Made by a program: the position numbers and the translations under genes
Assembly: GCA_046329585.1 (NCBI GenBank)
Contig: JAXLUI010000001.1
Coordinates: 558,001 to 622,000, forward strand
Source of the DNA: DLKC01 sp002478885
GTDB taxonomy: Bacteria > Bacteroidota > Bacteroidia > Chitinophagales > Chitinophagaceae
Direction of reading: 5' to 3'
Length of the DNA: 64,000 bases
Shown here: positions 54,694 through 62,883 of the stretch, in pieces
How positions within the stretch are numbered: position 1 is the stretch's first letter
Layout of the letters: the number at the start of each line of letters is the position of its first letter
Notes under the pieces: model-generated
Database searches by the model: none
Told to the model about the DNA's origin: nothing
The model's input: the letters and a program-made list of their open reading frames with translations, nothing else

Positions 54694-55809
54694 ATGACTC
54701 AACCAAAAACTGCAACTCAAACGCCCGGTCAGCGCTTACTTTCACTTGATTTTATGCGTGGCTTTATTATGGTACTGCTGGCGATGGAGAGCACCGGCTT
54801 ATACGAGCATCTTTTAGAAGCCTCGAAAGGCACCTTTATGGAAGGTTTTTTTATTGAATTTACCCATCACCCATGGAATGGCCTTCGATTTTGGGATCTC
54901 ATACAACCAGGCTTTATGTTTATGGCTGGCGTTTCGATGGCCTACTCACTGCACAGGCAGCAAAAGCAAGGCATTTCCTGGAGTGATTCTTTCAAAAAAA
55001 TTTTGAAGCGAAGCGGCTGGCTGTTTTTCTGGGGCGTATTGGATTATGCAGTAAGACCTGGTGGCTTGTCATTTGAATTATGGGATGTGTTAACACAGCT
55101 TTCCTTTACAACATTAGTTGCATTTTTAATTTTCCAGTGGTCAGCAAAGGCGCAGATCGGTGTTTGCATTGGATTGTTATTGCTTACTGAAGTACTGTAC
55201 CGCTTTACCAATGTTCCCGGTTTTGACCAACCATTTACCGATCAGCACAACTTTGGTAATTATATTGATGTTATACTTATGAATAAGATCAATGATGGTG
55301 GCTGGGTAGCGATCAATTGTATTCCAACAGCAGTGCACACCATCGCCGGAGCCCTTGTTGGAAAACTATTCATAAGTGCCAAGAAGGATAAAATAAAGGT
55401 CCTGCTCATATGGGCAAGTATCTGCCTAGCAATTGGCTTTGGACTTGATTTTGCAGGTGTCACCCCGATCATAAAACGTATTGCAACAAGTTCGTTCACG
55501 TTTGCATCCCTTGGATGGTGTTTGGTGGGTCTTGCTTTTTGCTATTGGTGGATCGATATTAAAAATCATCGGAATAACCTGCATTTCTTTACTGTGGTTG
55601 GAATGAATTCTCTATTCATCTACCTGTTCTTTGAAATCGTTGGCTCCAGGTGGTTTAACGAGTATATCAGTTTTATCGCAAAAGGCATATTGGCCTTTGT
55701 TCATACGCCTGAAATGCTCAGCAGCATTATTGCCTCGCTATGCATTTTTACACTGGAATGGAACATGTGTAATTTCTTATACAAGAAGAAAATCTTCTTT
55801 AAACTATAA
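54694..55809 (+). CDS. HGSNAT-type membrane acyltransferase (DUF5009/DUF1624-like)
   Basis: 371 residues, about ten hydrophobic helices. Starts RLLSLDFMRGFIMVLLAMES, the family's first-helix signature, then WDLIQPGFMFMAGVSMAYSL and GVLDYAVRP, ending in ICIFTLEWNMCNFLYKKKIFFKL. Related proteins include heparan-alpha-glucosaminide N-acetyltransferase and bacterial membrane acyltransferases that acetylate surface sugars. The substrate here is unknown. The small GNAT gene starts 4 nt after its stop. Confidence 0.87.
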   Translation: MTQPKTATQTPGQRLLSLDFMRGFIMVLLAMESTGLYEHLLEASKGTFMEGFFIEFTHHPWNGLRFWDLIQPGFMFMAGVSMAYSLHRQQKQGISWSDSFKKILKRSGWLFFWGVLDYAVRPGGLSFELWDVLTQLSFTTLVAFLIFQWSAKAQIGVCIGLLLLTEVLYRFTNVPGFDQPFTDQHNFGNYIDVILMNKINDGGWVAINCIPTAVHTIAGALVGKLFISAKKDKIKVLLIWASICLAIGFGLDFAGVTPIIKRIATSSFTFASLGWCLVGLAFCYWWIDIKNHRNNLHFFTVVGMNSLFIYLFFEIVGSRWFNEYISFIAKGILAFVHTPEMLSSIIASLCIFTLEWNMCNFLYKKKIFFKL

Positions 55810-55813
55810 AACA

Positions 55814-56101
55814 ATGCAGGTTGACAGACAACAATCCGGCGTAAAGGGAATGTTTTATGTAGGTAGTGCAGAAAGCCCTAATGCGGCTATGCTTTACCGT
55901 GTAGATGGCAAAAAAAATATCATCATCGAACATACCGAAGTCGGGGAATCATTGAAAGGTATGAACGCCGGTATCGAGTTGGTTAGCGCTGCGGTAGCCT
56001 ATGCACGCGAAAATAATATCAAAATACTGGCACTATGCCCTTACGCTAAATCGGTATTTAAAAAACGACCCGAGTTTAGCGATGTTTATATAAAACTATA
56101 A
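55814..56101 (+). CDS. Small GNAT-like N-acetyltransferase (YjdJ/NATD1-type)
   Basis: 95 residues from ATG 55814; the frame extends upstream inside the previous gene. Truncated GNAT fold: AMLYRVDGKKNIIIEHTEVGESLKG, then the acetyl-CoA loop KGMNAGIELVSAAVAYARENNIKILALCPYAKSVFKKRPEF. Such single-domain proteins are widespread and poorly characterised. It is convergent with hisB, 53 nt apart. Confidence 0.88.
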   Translation: MQVDRQQSGVKGMFYVGSAESPNAAMLYRVDGKKNIIIEHTEVGESLKGMNAGIELVSAAVAYARENNIKILALCPYAKSVFKKRPEFSDVYIKL

Positions 56102-56154
56102 ACCAATTCCGTTGGCTGTCTTTTTGCCCGAAAAAAATTCATTAAAAATTACCA

Positions 56155-57342
56155 TTATAGCACGCCCTTTGTACTCGGCAGGAAGTTACTTAGCGGATCG
56201 CGCTTTATGGCCATTTTTATTGCTTTTGCAAACGCTTTGAATATTGCTTCAATTTTATGATGTTCGTTGTCTCCCCTGCATTCAATATTCAGGTTGCATT
56301 TTGCTGCGTCACTGAATGATTTGAAGAAATGAAAAAACATTTCTGTTGGCATCTCTCCAATTTTTTCTCTTTTGAATTCAGCATTCCAAACGATCCAGTT
56401 GCGCCCCCCAAAATCGATGAGCACTTTTGCCTCCGCTTCGTCCATCGGCAAAGCGAACCCATAACGTTCCATGCCTCTTTTATCGGTCAGTGCTTTTGCA
56501 AATGCCTCTCCCAGCGCAATTCCGGTATCTTCGATCGTGTGATGTTCATCGATGTGCAGATCGCCCATTGTTATAACTGTGAGGTCCATCTTACCATGAC
56601 GCGCTATCTGGTCAAGCATGTGGTCAAAAAAACCGAGACCTGTTTCTACCTGCGACTTTCCGCTGCCATCAAGATTCAACTCAATATGAATTTTTGTTTC
56701 ACTGGTATTCCTGTCATGTGTAACGATTCTTGTTCCAAGCTTCAAAAAGTCGTGGATATTTTTCCATGCAACGGTTTCAAGTACGATTGTTGATGCGCGA
56801 AGTTCTGTGACCTTGTCTTTTATTTCGTCGCCGCCAAGCGATGAATCATTATTGAGCCAGATACCTTTACAGCCAAGATTCTTTGCAAGTTGTATATCGG
56901 TAATTCTGTCGCCTATAACAAACGAATTGGCAATATCATATTCAGGATTGTTAAGGTATTGAAGCATCATCCCGATGCCAGGCTTTCTTGTCGGTTTATT
57001 TTCAGCCGGAAATGAACGGTCGATATGTACAGCGGAAAAGTGAATACCTTCTCCTGCGAGACTTTTCATGACAAAATTATGCAGCGGCCAGAAAGTGTCT
57101 TCAGGAAATGACGCTGTACCGAGACCATCCTGGTTGGTGACCATTACCAGTTCAAAATCCATTTCACGCGCTATTCGGCCCATGTACTCAAACATGTGCG
57201 GGTAGAAAGTGAGTTTATCGAAAGCATCTAACTGGTATGTTGGTGGTGCTTCATCTACAAGGGTTCCGTCGCGGTCGATAAAAAGAATACGCTTACCTCT
57301 GCCTGAAGAGTTGCCGTTAGAATTGGTTACTTGAGAAGACAT
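56155..57342 (-). CDS. hisB: Bifunctional histidinol-phosphatase / imidazoleglycerol-phosphate dehydratase
   Basis: 395 residues. The N-terminal HAD phosphatase (1-190) has LFIDRDGTLVDE and MVTNQDGLGT. The C-terminal dehydratase (205-395) has the metal-binding histidine motifs FFDHMLDQIARHG, DEHHTIEDTGIALGEA and NEHHKIEAIFKAFAKA. It performs two steps, as in E. coli HisB. It is the distal gene of the his operon and is separated from hisC by two oxidoreductase genes. Confidence 0.97.
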   Translation of the reverse strand: MSSQVTNSNGNSSGRGKRILFIDRDGTLVDEAPPTYQLDAFDKLTFYPHMFEYMGRIAREMDFELVMVTNQDGLGTASFPEDTFWPLHNFVMKSLAGEGIHFSAVHIDRSFPAENKPTRKPGIGMMLQYLNNPEYDIANSFVIGDRITDIQLAKNLGCKGIWLNNDSSLGGDEIKDKVTELRASTIVLETVAWKNIHDFLKLGTRIVTHDRNTSETKIHIELNLDGSGKSQVETGLGFFDHMLDQIARHGKMDLTVITMGDLHIDEHHTIEDTGIALGEAFAKALTDKRGMERYGFALPMDEAEAKVLIDFGGRNWIVWNAEFKREKIGEMPTEMFFHFFKSFSDAAKCNLNIECRGDNEHHKIEAIFKAFAKAIKMAIKRDPLSNFLPSTKGVL

Positions 57343-57381
57343 GAAAATATGACAGTATTATTGTTGAAAAGTGTTGTTGCA

Positions 57382-57401
57382 GTACAAGTGTGCGACGCAA
57401 C
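57382..57401 (-). repeat. Core of the interspersed repeat between the cytochrome c gene and hisB
   Basis: GTACAAGTGTGCGACGCAAC, 37 nt after the cytochrome c gene stop, sense orientation. The clear outer arm (tagcccggcttta) lies between the stop and the core. Confidence 0.93.
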
Positions 57402-57437
57402 GAAAGCCTGATGCCTGCTTTAAAGCCGGGCTAAAAA

Positions 57438-57842
57438 TTATTTCATTGTTGCTCTTACGTTTTTTACATCTGTGGCAGAGATGGCGCTGGATTTATTGCC
57501 AAAACTGTTGCGGATGTATGTGAGCACATCGGCAATCTCCTGGTCTTTAAGATAGTTTTGGGGAGGCATATTGTTTGAATAATATTCTCCGTCGATCTCT
57601 ATCTTTTCAGTGGTGCCGCTTAAGACCCACGTTATGATCTTCCTTTTATCGCCGGTTACATAAGAGGTTTTAATGAGCGGCGGATTTAGCTTTGGCACTC
57701 CGGTTCCATCTTCCTGGTGACAGGTGAGGCAATAGGTTTCGAAGACCGTTTTACCTCTTTGCATCTGGTCTTTAGAAACGGTTTGGGCAAAAACGATGTA
57801 ACAAAATGTTGAAACAACCAGAACACTAATAGTCTTTTTCAT
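57438..57842 (-). CDS. Cytochrome c, class I
   Basis: 134 residues. Signal peptide (1-19, ending IVFAQ), heme site CLTCHQEDG, and axial-Met region NNMPPQNYLKDQEIADVLTYIRNSFGN. It lies 10 nt downstream of the sugar dehydrogenase, so it probably accepts its electrons. It lies inside the his operon, with no obvious metabolic link to histidine. Confidence 0.92.
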   Translation of the reverse strand: MKKTISVLVVSTFCYIVFAQTVSKDQMQRGKTVFETYCLTCHQEDGTGVPKLNPPLIKTSYVTGDKRKIITWVLSGTTEKIEIDGEYYSNNMPPQNYLKDQEIADVLTYIRNSFGNKSSAISATDVKNVRATMK

Positions 57843-57851
57843 TGATAGTTT

Positions 57852-59144
57852 TTATTTTCCTCCTGTGTAAGTGATTTTGTAAATGGTTCCGCCTGCATCA
57901 TCGCTCACATACAAAGATCCATCAGGGCCCTGCGCGAGCCCGCACGGGCGATGTTTTGCTTTGCCGGGCTGCATAAAAGCTTCTCCGCCTGCGAAGTTGT
58001 CGGCAAAAACTTCCCAATCCCCACTTGGCTTTCCATCTTTAAACGGAACAAAAGCAATAAAGTAGCCCTTCTGCGGCTCTGGTGAGCGGTTCCATGATCC
58101 ATGAAACGCGATGAACGCGCCGTGCTTATATTTTTCGGGGAACATGTTGCCGGTATAAAACAACAAACCATTTGGCCCCATATGACCGGGGAATGCCGCA
58201 ACAGGCTCCTGGGCATTTTCGCCACTGGTTTTAACGCCATCGCCGCCATATTCTGGGTTTAGCATTTTTTTCTTTTGCTGCCAGTCGTAATAAATATATG
58301 GCCAACCGCAATCAGATCCCTGGTGCAGTTCATACATGCACTCGGCGGGCAGCTCTGCACTTTGTTTTGTTGTATACAAGTCGGGAAACAGATCATGCAA
58401 TTGGTCGCGCCCGTGTTGCATTACAAAGAGGCTGTTTGTCTCATTATTCCAGTCGAGCCCAACCACGTTACGGAGACCTGTTGCATAACGTACGCCATCA
58501 CCATAAGTCTGGTTCAGCTGATTGGCTTTGAATTTCCAGATACCGCCAGCCGAATCAAGTATGGGGCAAGGATTTTTTCCCATAGAGCCTTTTGTTCTGT
58601 CTCTTTCCTGGCAGGAGTTTGAATATGCACCAATGTTCACATAAATATTGCCATCGTTATCCAGTGCAATCGCCTTAGCTTCGTGCTGGTGGCGGTTGAG
58701 CAGGCCCGTGACAATTTTTTCCGGTTTTTCCGGGTCGATCACTTCAAATTTTTCGTTGAGTTTATAACGGTACACGTCAAAATCGGATGATGCATAGAGA
58801 TACCCATTTTTAACGGCTATTCCTGTGCCTGTAAAATTGCCAAAGCCTTTGGTAGCATCGGAAATTCCATCGCTATTATTGTCGTTGAACACATAAGTTC
58901 CTTTACCGTCTTTAAGTTTCGAAAGCTTTACATAAACCAGCCCGTTCGGCGTTACAGTAATATGCCTTGCCTCACCTAGGCCTTTGGCAAAAGCCACCGC
59001 GTTAAAGCCTTGCGGTAGTACAAGATTACTCTCATCGGCGCCTATTGTTTTTACTGCATTTATGGTATCGTTGCCGAAGTTGGCGCAGGACCTGTTGATA
59101 AAGGCAACAAACAATATTGCAGGAAGAAGGATAATTTTTTTCAT
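57852..59144 (-). CDS. PQQ-type sugar dehydrogenase (L-sorbosone dehydrogenase-like)
   Basis: 430 residues. Signal peptide or lipoprotein start (LFVAFINRSCANF). Six-bladed beta-propeller features: VLPQGFNAVAFAKGLGEARHI, GLLNRHQHEAKAIALDNDGNIYVNIGAYSNSCQ (His that contacts PQQ), GLRNVVGLDWN, FHGSWNRS and CGLAQGPDGSLYVSDDAGG. Predicted to oxidise an aldose or related alcohol in the periplasm and pass electrons to the adjacent cytochrome c. PQQ biosynthesis genes are not visible. It starts 33 nt after hisC. Confidence 0.9.
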   Translation of the reverse strand: MKKIILLPAILFVAFINRSCANFGNDTINAVKTIGADESNLVLPQGFNAVAFAKGLGEARHITVTPNGLVYVKLSKLKDGKGTYVFNDNNSDGISDATKGFGNFTGTGIAVKNGYLYASSDFDVYRYKLNEKFEVIDPEKPEKIVTGLLNRHQHEAKAIALDNDGNIYVNIGAYSNSCQERDRTKGSMGKNPCPILDSAGGIWKFKANQLNQTYGDGVRYATGLRNVVGLDWNNETNSLFVMQHGRDQLHDLFPDLYTTKQSAELPAECMYELHQGSDCGWPYIYYDWQQKKKMLNPEYGGDGVKTSGENAQEPVAAFPGHMGPNGLLFYTGNMFPEKYKHGAFIAFHGSWNRSPEPQKGYFIAFVPFKDGKPSGDWEVFADNFAGGEAFMQPGKAKHRPCGLAQGPDGSLYVSDDAGGTIYKITYTGGK

Positions 59145-59177
59145 ATAAGCTTGTTTTATTCGGTGCAGAACATGGTA

Positions 59178-60257
59178 TTAAACAACAGTCAAATCTTCCA
59201 ATTGTTTACCAGAAAGCCAATCACCAATTGCATCAATGAGCATAGTGTTTTCTTTTTCGGTGCCAACAGTTATGCGCAGGCAATCTTCGCAAAGCCTAAC
59301 GTTGCTGCGATCGCGAACAACTATGCCTTTTGTCAGCAGAAAATCATAAACCATCCGGGCTTCTTTTATTTTCACTAAAATAAAGTTAGCATCAGAAGGG
59401 TAAACTTTCTCTACTGTGGGTATCCTCTCGAAAACTTCAGACAGTGCATTACGCATATCAACAATTTCACGAATCATATCGTTGACCTGGCCCACTTCTT
59501 CCAAGGCCCTTAATGCAAGTTCCTGCGATACCTGGTTAATATTGTATGGCGGCTTAACCTTGTTCAATACATCAATGATGGAAACCGAAGCAAAAGCCAT
59601 ACCGAGCCGCAGCGCCGCAAGTCCCCATGCCTTGCTGAAGGTTTGCATTACCACCAGATTAGGATAATCTGCAAGGTCCTGGATAAAAGATTTTTGCCTC
59701 GCAAAGTTGATGTATGCTTCATCAATAACAACAATGCCGTTGAAATTATTGAGCACGGCTTCAATATCAGTGCGGTTAAAGCAATTACCGGTTGGGTTAT
59801 TTGGCGAGCAGATCCAGACAATTCGCGTTTGCGCATCAACGAGATTTTCCAGGTGAGTAAGGTCGAGCTGAAAATCTTCGGTGAGCGGTGCTTTGCGCAC
59901 TTCCACGTTATTAATGTTAGCGCTCACCCCGTACATGCCATAGGTTGGCGGGCAGATAACAACATTATCAATCTTTGGCTCGCAGAAGCAGCGGAACAAA
60001 AGGTCAATGCATTCATCGCTGCCATTGCCAAGAAATATATGTTCGGACGCTATACCTTTTATTGTGCTGATAGCCTCTTTCACTTTCAGTTGGTGTGGAT
60101 CGGGATAGCGGTTATACCATTTTGGTAAGGGTGAGCCCAAACTATTTTCATTGGCATCGAGAAAAACTTTCGCCTCGCCGCTGAATTCGTCGCGTGCCGA
60201 TGAATAAGGCACAAGTCCCTTAATATTCTCTCTTGTTATTCTTTCTAAGTCGAACAT
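59178..60257 (-). CDS. hisC: Histidinol-phosphate aminotransferase
   Basis: 359 residues from ATG 60257 (MFDLERITRENI). The frame extends upstream through the repeat to 60473, but the family starts here. Class II aminotransferase: FLDANENSLGSPLPKWYNRYPDP, FLGNGSDECIDLLFR, CSPNNPTGN, DEAYINFA, and PLP lysine in VMQTFSKAWGLAALRLG. It converts imidazole acetol phosphate to histidinol phosphate. Confidence 0.96.
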   Translation of the reverse strand: MFDLERITRENIKGLVPYSSARDEFSGEAKVFLDANENSLGSPLPKWYNRYPDPHQLKVKEAISTIKGIASEHIFLGNGSDECIDLLFRCFCEPKIDNVVICPPTYGMYGVSANINNVEVRKAPLTEDFQLDLTHLENLVDAQTRIVWICSPNNPTGNCFNRTDIEAVLNNFNGIVVIDEAYINFARQKSFIQDLADYPNLVVMQTFSKAWGLAALRLGMAFASVSIIDVLNKVKPPYNINQVSQELALRALEEVGQVNDMIREIVDMRNALSEVFERIPTVEKVYPSDANFILVKIKEARMVYDFLLTKGIVVRDRSNVRLCEDCLRITVGTEKENTMLIDAIGDWLSGKQLEDLTVV

Positions 60258-60297
60258 ATATTTTTTGTTACAAGCTTTTGAATTGCTATTAAACTTC

Positions 60298-60439
60298 GTT
60301 GTGTCACTCACTTGTGCGCCACAGCAACTGCCAACCATCAGCCGCGAACAGGTTACTGATTCTTGATGATCGACGCCCGATTTAACGAATCGAGCAGGTT
60401 TGCCGCTCAAGGCCCAAAAGTACAAGAGTGCGACGCAAC
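60298..60439. repeat. Inverted pair of the interspersed repeat between hisD and hisC
   Basis: The left core GTTGTGTCACTCACTTGTGC (60298-60317) is the GTGTCAC subtype; the right core GTACAAGAGTGCGACGCAAC (60420-60439) is A-type. The spacer is 102 nt. It starts 40 nt after the hisD stop and separates hisD from hisC within the operon. Confidence 0.92.
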
Positions 60440-60478
60440 GAAGCTGCCACAACGGTTCAAAGTTGGGCTCCAAAAAAA

Positions 60479-61753
60479 TTATTTCAGCCGTATTCTAACT
60501 GCGTTGGCGTGCGCCTGCAAACCTTCGGCCTCAGCCAAGAGTTCAACAGTGGACGCGATCTGCTGCAAACCTTGCTCCGTAAGCTTTTGATAGGTTATTT
60601 TTTTCACGAAACTGTCAACACTTACACCGCTGTAAGCCCTGGCATAACCATTCGTTGGCAAAGTATGGTTGGTGCCGCTTGCATAATCGCCCACGCTTTC
60701 GGGCGAATAGTGGCCCAAAAAAACAGAGCCGGCATTAACAATGCGTTCGGCGATAGCCTCATGGCCGTCGCAAGAAATAATCAGGTGCTCTGCGGCATAT
60801 TCATTCACAAGTTCGATGGCCTCATCTATGTTGCTTACCACAATGGCCTTGCTATTTTGTAATGCCTTTCCGGCAAGATCTTTCCGCGGCAATAGTTCCA
60901 GTTGTTTATTCAACTCTTCTTCCACATTATTAACTAACTCGGAGGAAAGAGCCACCAGCAACACCTGGCTATCGGCGCCGTGCTCGGCCTGAGACAAAAG
61001 GTCTGCAGCTATAAAAGCAGGGTTAGCGGAATCGTCGGCCATTACGCAGACCTCACTTGGACCAGCCGGCATATCGATGGCTATTCCATCTTGCTGTATA
61101 AATTGTTTGGCACAGGTCACATATTGATTACCTGGTCCGAATATTTTTGACACAGGGGAAATCGTTTCTGTGCCGTAAGCCATGGCTGCTATAGCCTGCA
61201 CCCCGCCGATCTTGAAAATTTTTGTAGCGCCGACCAACTGCGCCGCATATAAAATAGCAGGATGCAGTTTGCCTGTTTTATCGGGTGGCGAACAAAGTAT
61301 GATCTCTTTGCAGCCGGCAAGTTTTGCAGGAATGCCAAGCATTAAAATGGTGGAGAACAATGGCGCTGTGCCGCCTGGAATGTACAAACCCACCTTTTCG
61401 ATGCCAACGCTTTTGCGCCAGCATTGCACGCCGGGCATTGTTTCAATCACCTCAACAGGATAAAATTGTTTACTGTGAAAACTGGTAATGTTCTTCGCTG
61501 CGGTGTTGATGGCCGCCTTTAATTCGGCTGAAACAATCGCCTCCGCTGCTTCGATCTCCTGCTGCTGGACTTCGGTGGTATTTAACTCAACGCGATCGAA
61601 AAGCAAAGCATATTTTCTCACTGCCGCATCACCGTTTAACCGCACCTCTTCGAGAACGGCCTTTACTTTTTCTGTGAGATCGGCTAAATCGAGGGCTGGT
61701 CTTTGCAGCAATCTATGCCATGTGGTTTTTGCAGGTTGTAAGATCAGTTCCAT
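60479..61753 (-). CDS. hisD: Histidinol dehydrogenase
   Basis: 424 residues. Zn/NAD enzyme: GLYIPGGTAPLFSTILMLGIPA, FGPGNQYVTCAKQ, GPSEVCVMADDSANPAFIAADLLSQAEHGADSQ (zinc ligands), and NEYAAEHLIISC, NAGSVFLGHYSPESVGDYASGTNHTLPTNGYAR. It oxidises histidinol to histidine in two steps. It lies 31 nt after hisG. Confidence 0.98.
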   Translation of the reverse strand: MELILQPAKTTWHRLLQRPALDLADLTEKVKAVLEEVRLNGDAAVRKYALLFDRVELNTTEVQQQEIEAAEAIVSAELKAAINTAAKNITSFHSKQFYPVEVIETMPGVQCWRKSVGIEKVGLYIPGGTAPLFSTILMLGIPAKLAGCKEIILCSPPDKTGKLHPAILYAAQLVGATKIFKIGGVQAIAAMAYGTETISPVSKIFGPGNQYVTCAKQFIQQDGIAIDMPAGPSEVCVMADDSANPAFIAADLLSQAEHGADSQVLLVALSSELVNNVEEELNKQLELLPRKDLAGKALQNSKAIVVSNIDEAIELVNEYAAEHLIISCDGHEAIAERIVNAGSVFLGHYSPESVGDYASGTNHTLPTNGYARAYSGVSVDSFVKKITYQKLTEQGLQQIASTVELLAEAEGLQAHANAVRIRLK

Positions 61754-61784
61754 TATTCATGTTCTTTGGTACAAATAAACAGGC

Positions 61785-62678
61785 TTATATGATCATTTTT
61801 TCAATTGGCACTACCAGGATTCCCTGTGCACCGGCAGTTTTCAATTTCTCTATAATATCCCAAAACTGGTCTTCGCTAATCACACTGTGCACGCTACTCC
61901 AGCCTTGTTGGGCCAGTGGCAACACAGTTGGACTTTTCATACCGGGTAATAAAGAGATAATTTCTTTGAGATTGCTGTTTGGAGCGTTGAGCAATACATA
62001 TTTGTTATTCTTCGCTTTTTTTACCGACTGTATGCGGAATAGAAGTTTTTCAAGCAGGGACTGCTGGGCAAGGGCTAATTGCTGATTTTTGATAAGTACG
62101 GCCTGAGAAAGCAAGATTGTTTCCACCTCTTTCAGGCCATTCATAAAAAGGGTTGATCCACTGCTTACAAGATCGCATATGCCTTCGGCTAAACCAATGC
62201 CCGGGGCTATCTCAACGCTGCCGCTAATTTCGTGTATCTCTGCACTGACGTTTTGTTCATCCAGGAATTTTTTTAACAATACCGGGTAACTGGTGGCCAC
62301 TCTTTTATGCTGAAGAAATGAAGCGCCGGTGTAATCATCTCCTTTTCTTACTGCGATCGAAAGACGGCATTTGCCGAAACCGAGTTTTTCAACCACATCT
62401 ACTTTTTTGTTTTTCTCATATACGACATTTTCACCCACAAAGCCAAGGTCGGCAACTGCATCTTCCACGTATTGGGGAATATCGTCGTCGCGGAGAAAAA
62501 ATACTTCAAGCGGGAAATTGCTCGCCTCGCTTTTGAGTTTGTTTACGCCATTGCTGATATCGATGCCGCATTCTTTCAGTAACCTGATGGAATCGTCGTG
62601 GAGTCTGCCGGATTTTTGAACGGCGATTTTCAATTTCACTTCCGGGCCTGCTGATTGTTGGTTAGTTGTTATAGACAT
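61785..62678 (-). CDS. hisG: ATP phosphoribosyltransferase, long form
   Basis: 297 residues, HisG-L type with a C-terminal ACT-like domain (about 220-297) for histidine feedback inhibition, so no HisZ is needed. N-terminal LKIAVQKSGRLHDDSIRLLKECGID, DLGFVGENVVYE, the PRPP loop EIAPGIGLAEGICDLVSSGSTL. It is the committed step of histidine synthesis and the first structural gene after the his attenuator. Confidence 0.97.
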   Translation of the reverse strand: MSITTNQQSAGPEVKLKIAVQKSGRLHDDSIRLLKECGIDISNGVNKLKSEASNFPLEVFFLRDDDIPQYVEDAVADLGFVGENVVYEKNKKVDVVEKLGFGKCRLSIAVRKGDDYTGASFLQHKRVATSYPVLLKKFLDEQNVSAEIHEISGSVEIAPGIGLAEGICDLVSSGSTLFMNGLKEVETILLSQAVLIKNQQLALAQQSLLEKLLFRIQSVKKAKNNKYVLLNAPNSNLKEIISLLPGMKSPTVLPLAQQGWSSVHSVISEDQFWDIIEKLKTAGAQGILVVPIEKMII

Positions 62679-62725
62679 AAAATAATTTCAATTGGTCTGT
62701 ATACGTGCTTCGATTATTATATGGT

Positions 62726-62758
62726 CAAAAAAAAGGCTCACTTTTCAGTAAGCCTTTT
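62726..62758 (-). terminator. his attenuator terminator
   Basis: On the minus strand AAAAGGCTTACT-gaaa-AGTGAGCCTTTTTTTT: a 12-bp stem with one mismatch or wobble, followed by T8, 48 nt before hisG. The 5' arm GCTTACTG is complementary to CAGTAAGC at the end of the leader ORF, forming the competing antiterminator. Confidence 0.93.
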
Positions 62759-62797
62759 CAAATGTTTTATTATTGTTTGCACAAAACACCATGGAGC

Positions 62798-62836
62798 TTA
62801 CTGCTGCAGTAAGATGTGATGATGATGTATATGCAT
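62798..62836 (-). CDS. hisL: his leader peptide
   Basis: 12 codons and TAA: MHIHHHHILLQQ, five histidines including four in a row. The end of the ORF lies within the palindrome CTTACTGC-a-GCAGTAAG (62797-62813). Arms 1 and 2 pair with each other. Arm 2 (GCAGTAAGC) can alternatively pair with the terminator 5' arm (GCTTACTG). A ribosome stalled at His codons covers arm 1 and lets the antiterminator form; a ribosome at the stop covers arm 2 and the terminator forms. Confidence 0.93.
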   Translation of the reverse strand: MHIHHHHILLQQ

Positions 62837-62852
62837 TTTAATTTTCACGGCG

Positions 62853-62883
62853 CAAAAATAAACCAGTAAATGAATTGAGCAAA
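62853..62883 (-). promoter_or_regulatory. his operon promoter
   Basis: On the minus strand TTTG (62880-62883), a 19-nt spacer, then TATTTTTG (62853-62860): an exact match to the Bacteroidota -33 TTTG / -7 TAnnTTTG consensus. The start site would fall near 62846, about 10 nt before the leader ATG. Confidence 0.65.

Noticed and set aside
785..60439. Repeat family as a CRISPR array
   Set aside because: Copies are dispersed over 60 kb, variable in sequence and orientation, without regular spacers or cas genes.
60258..60473. Extended N-terminus of hisC through the inverted repeat pair
   Set aside because: 72 residues with no homology to HisC, translated from the repeat element.
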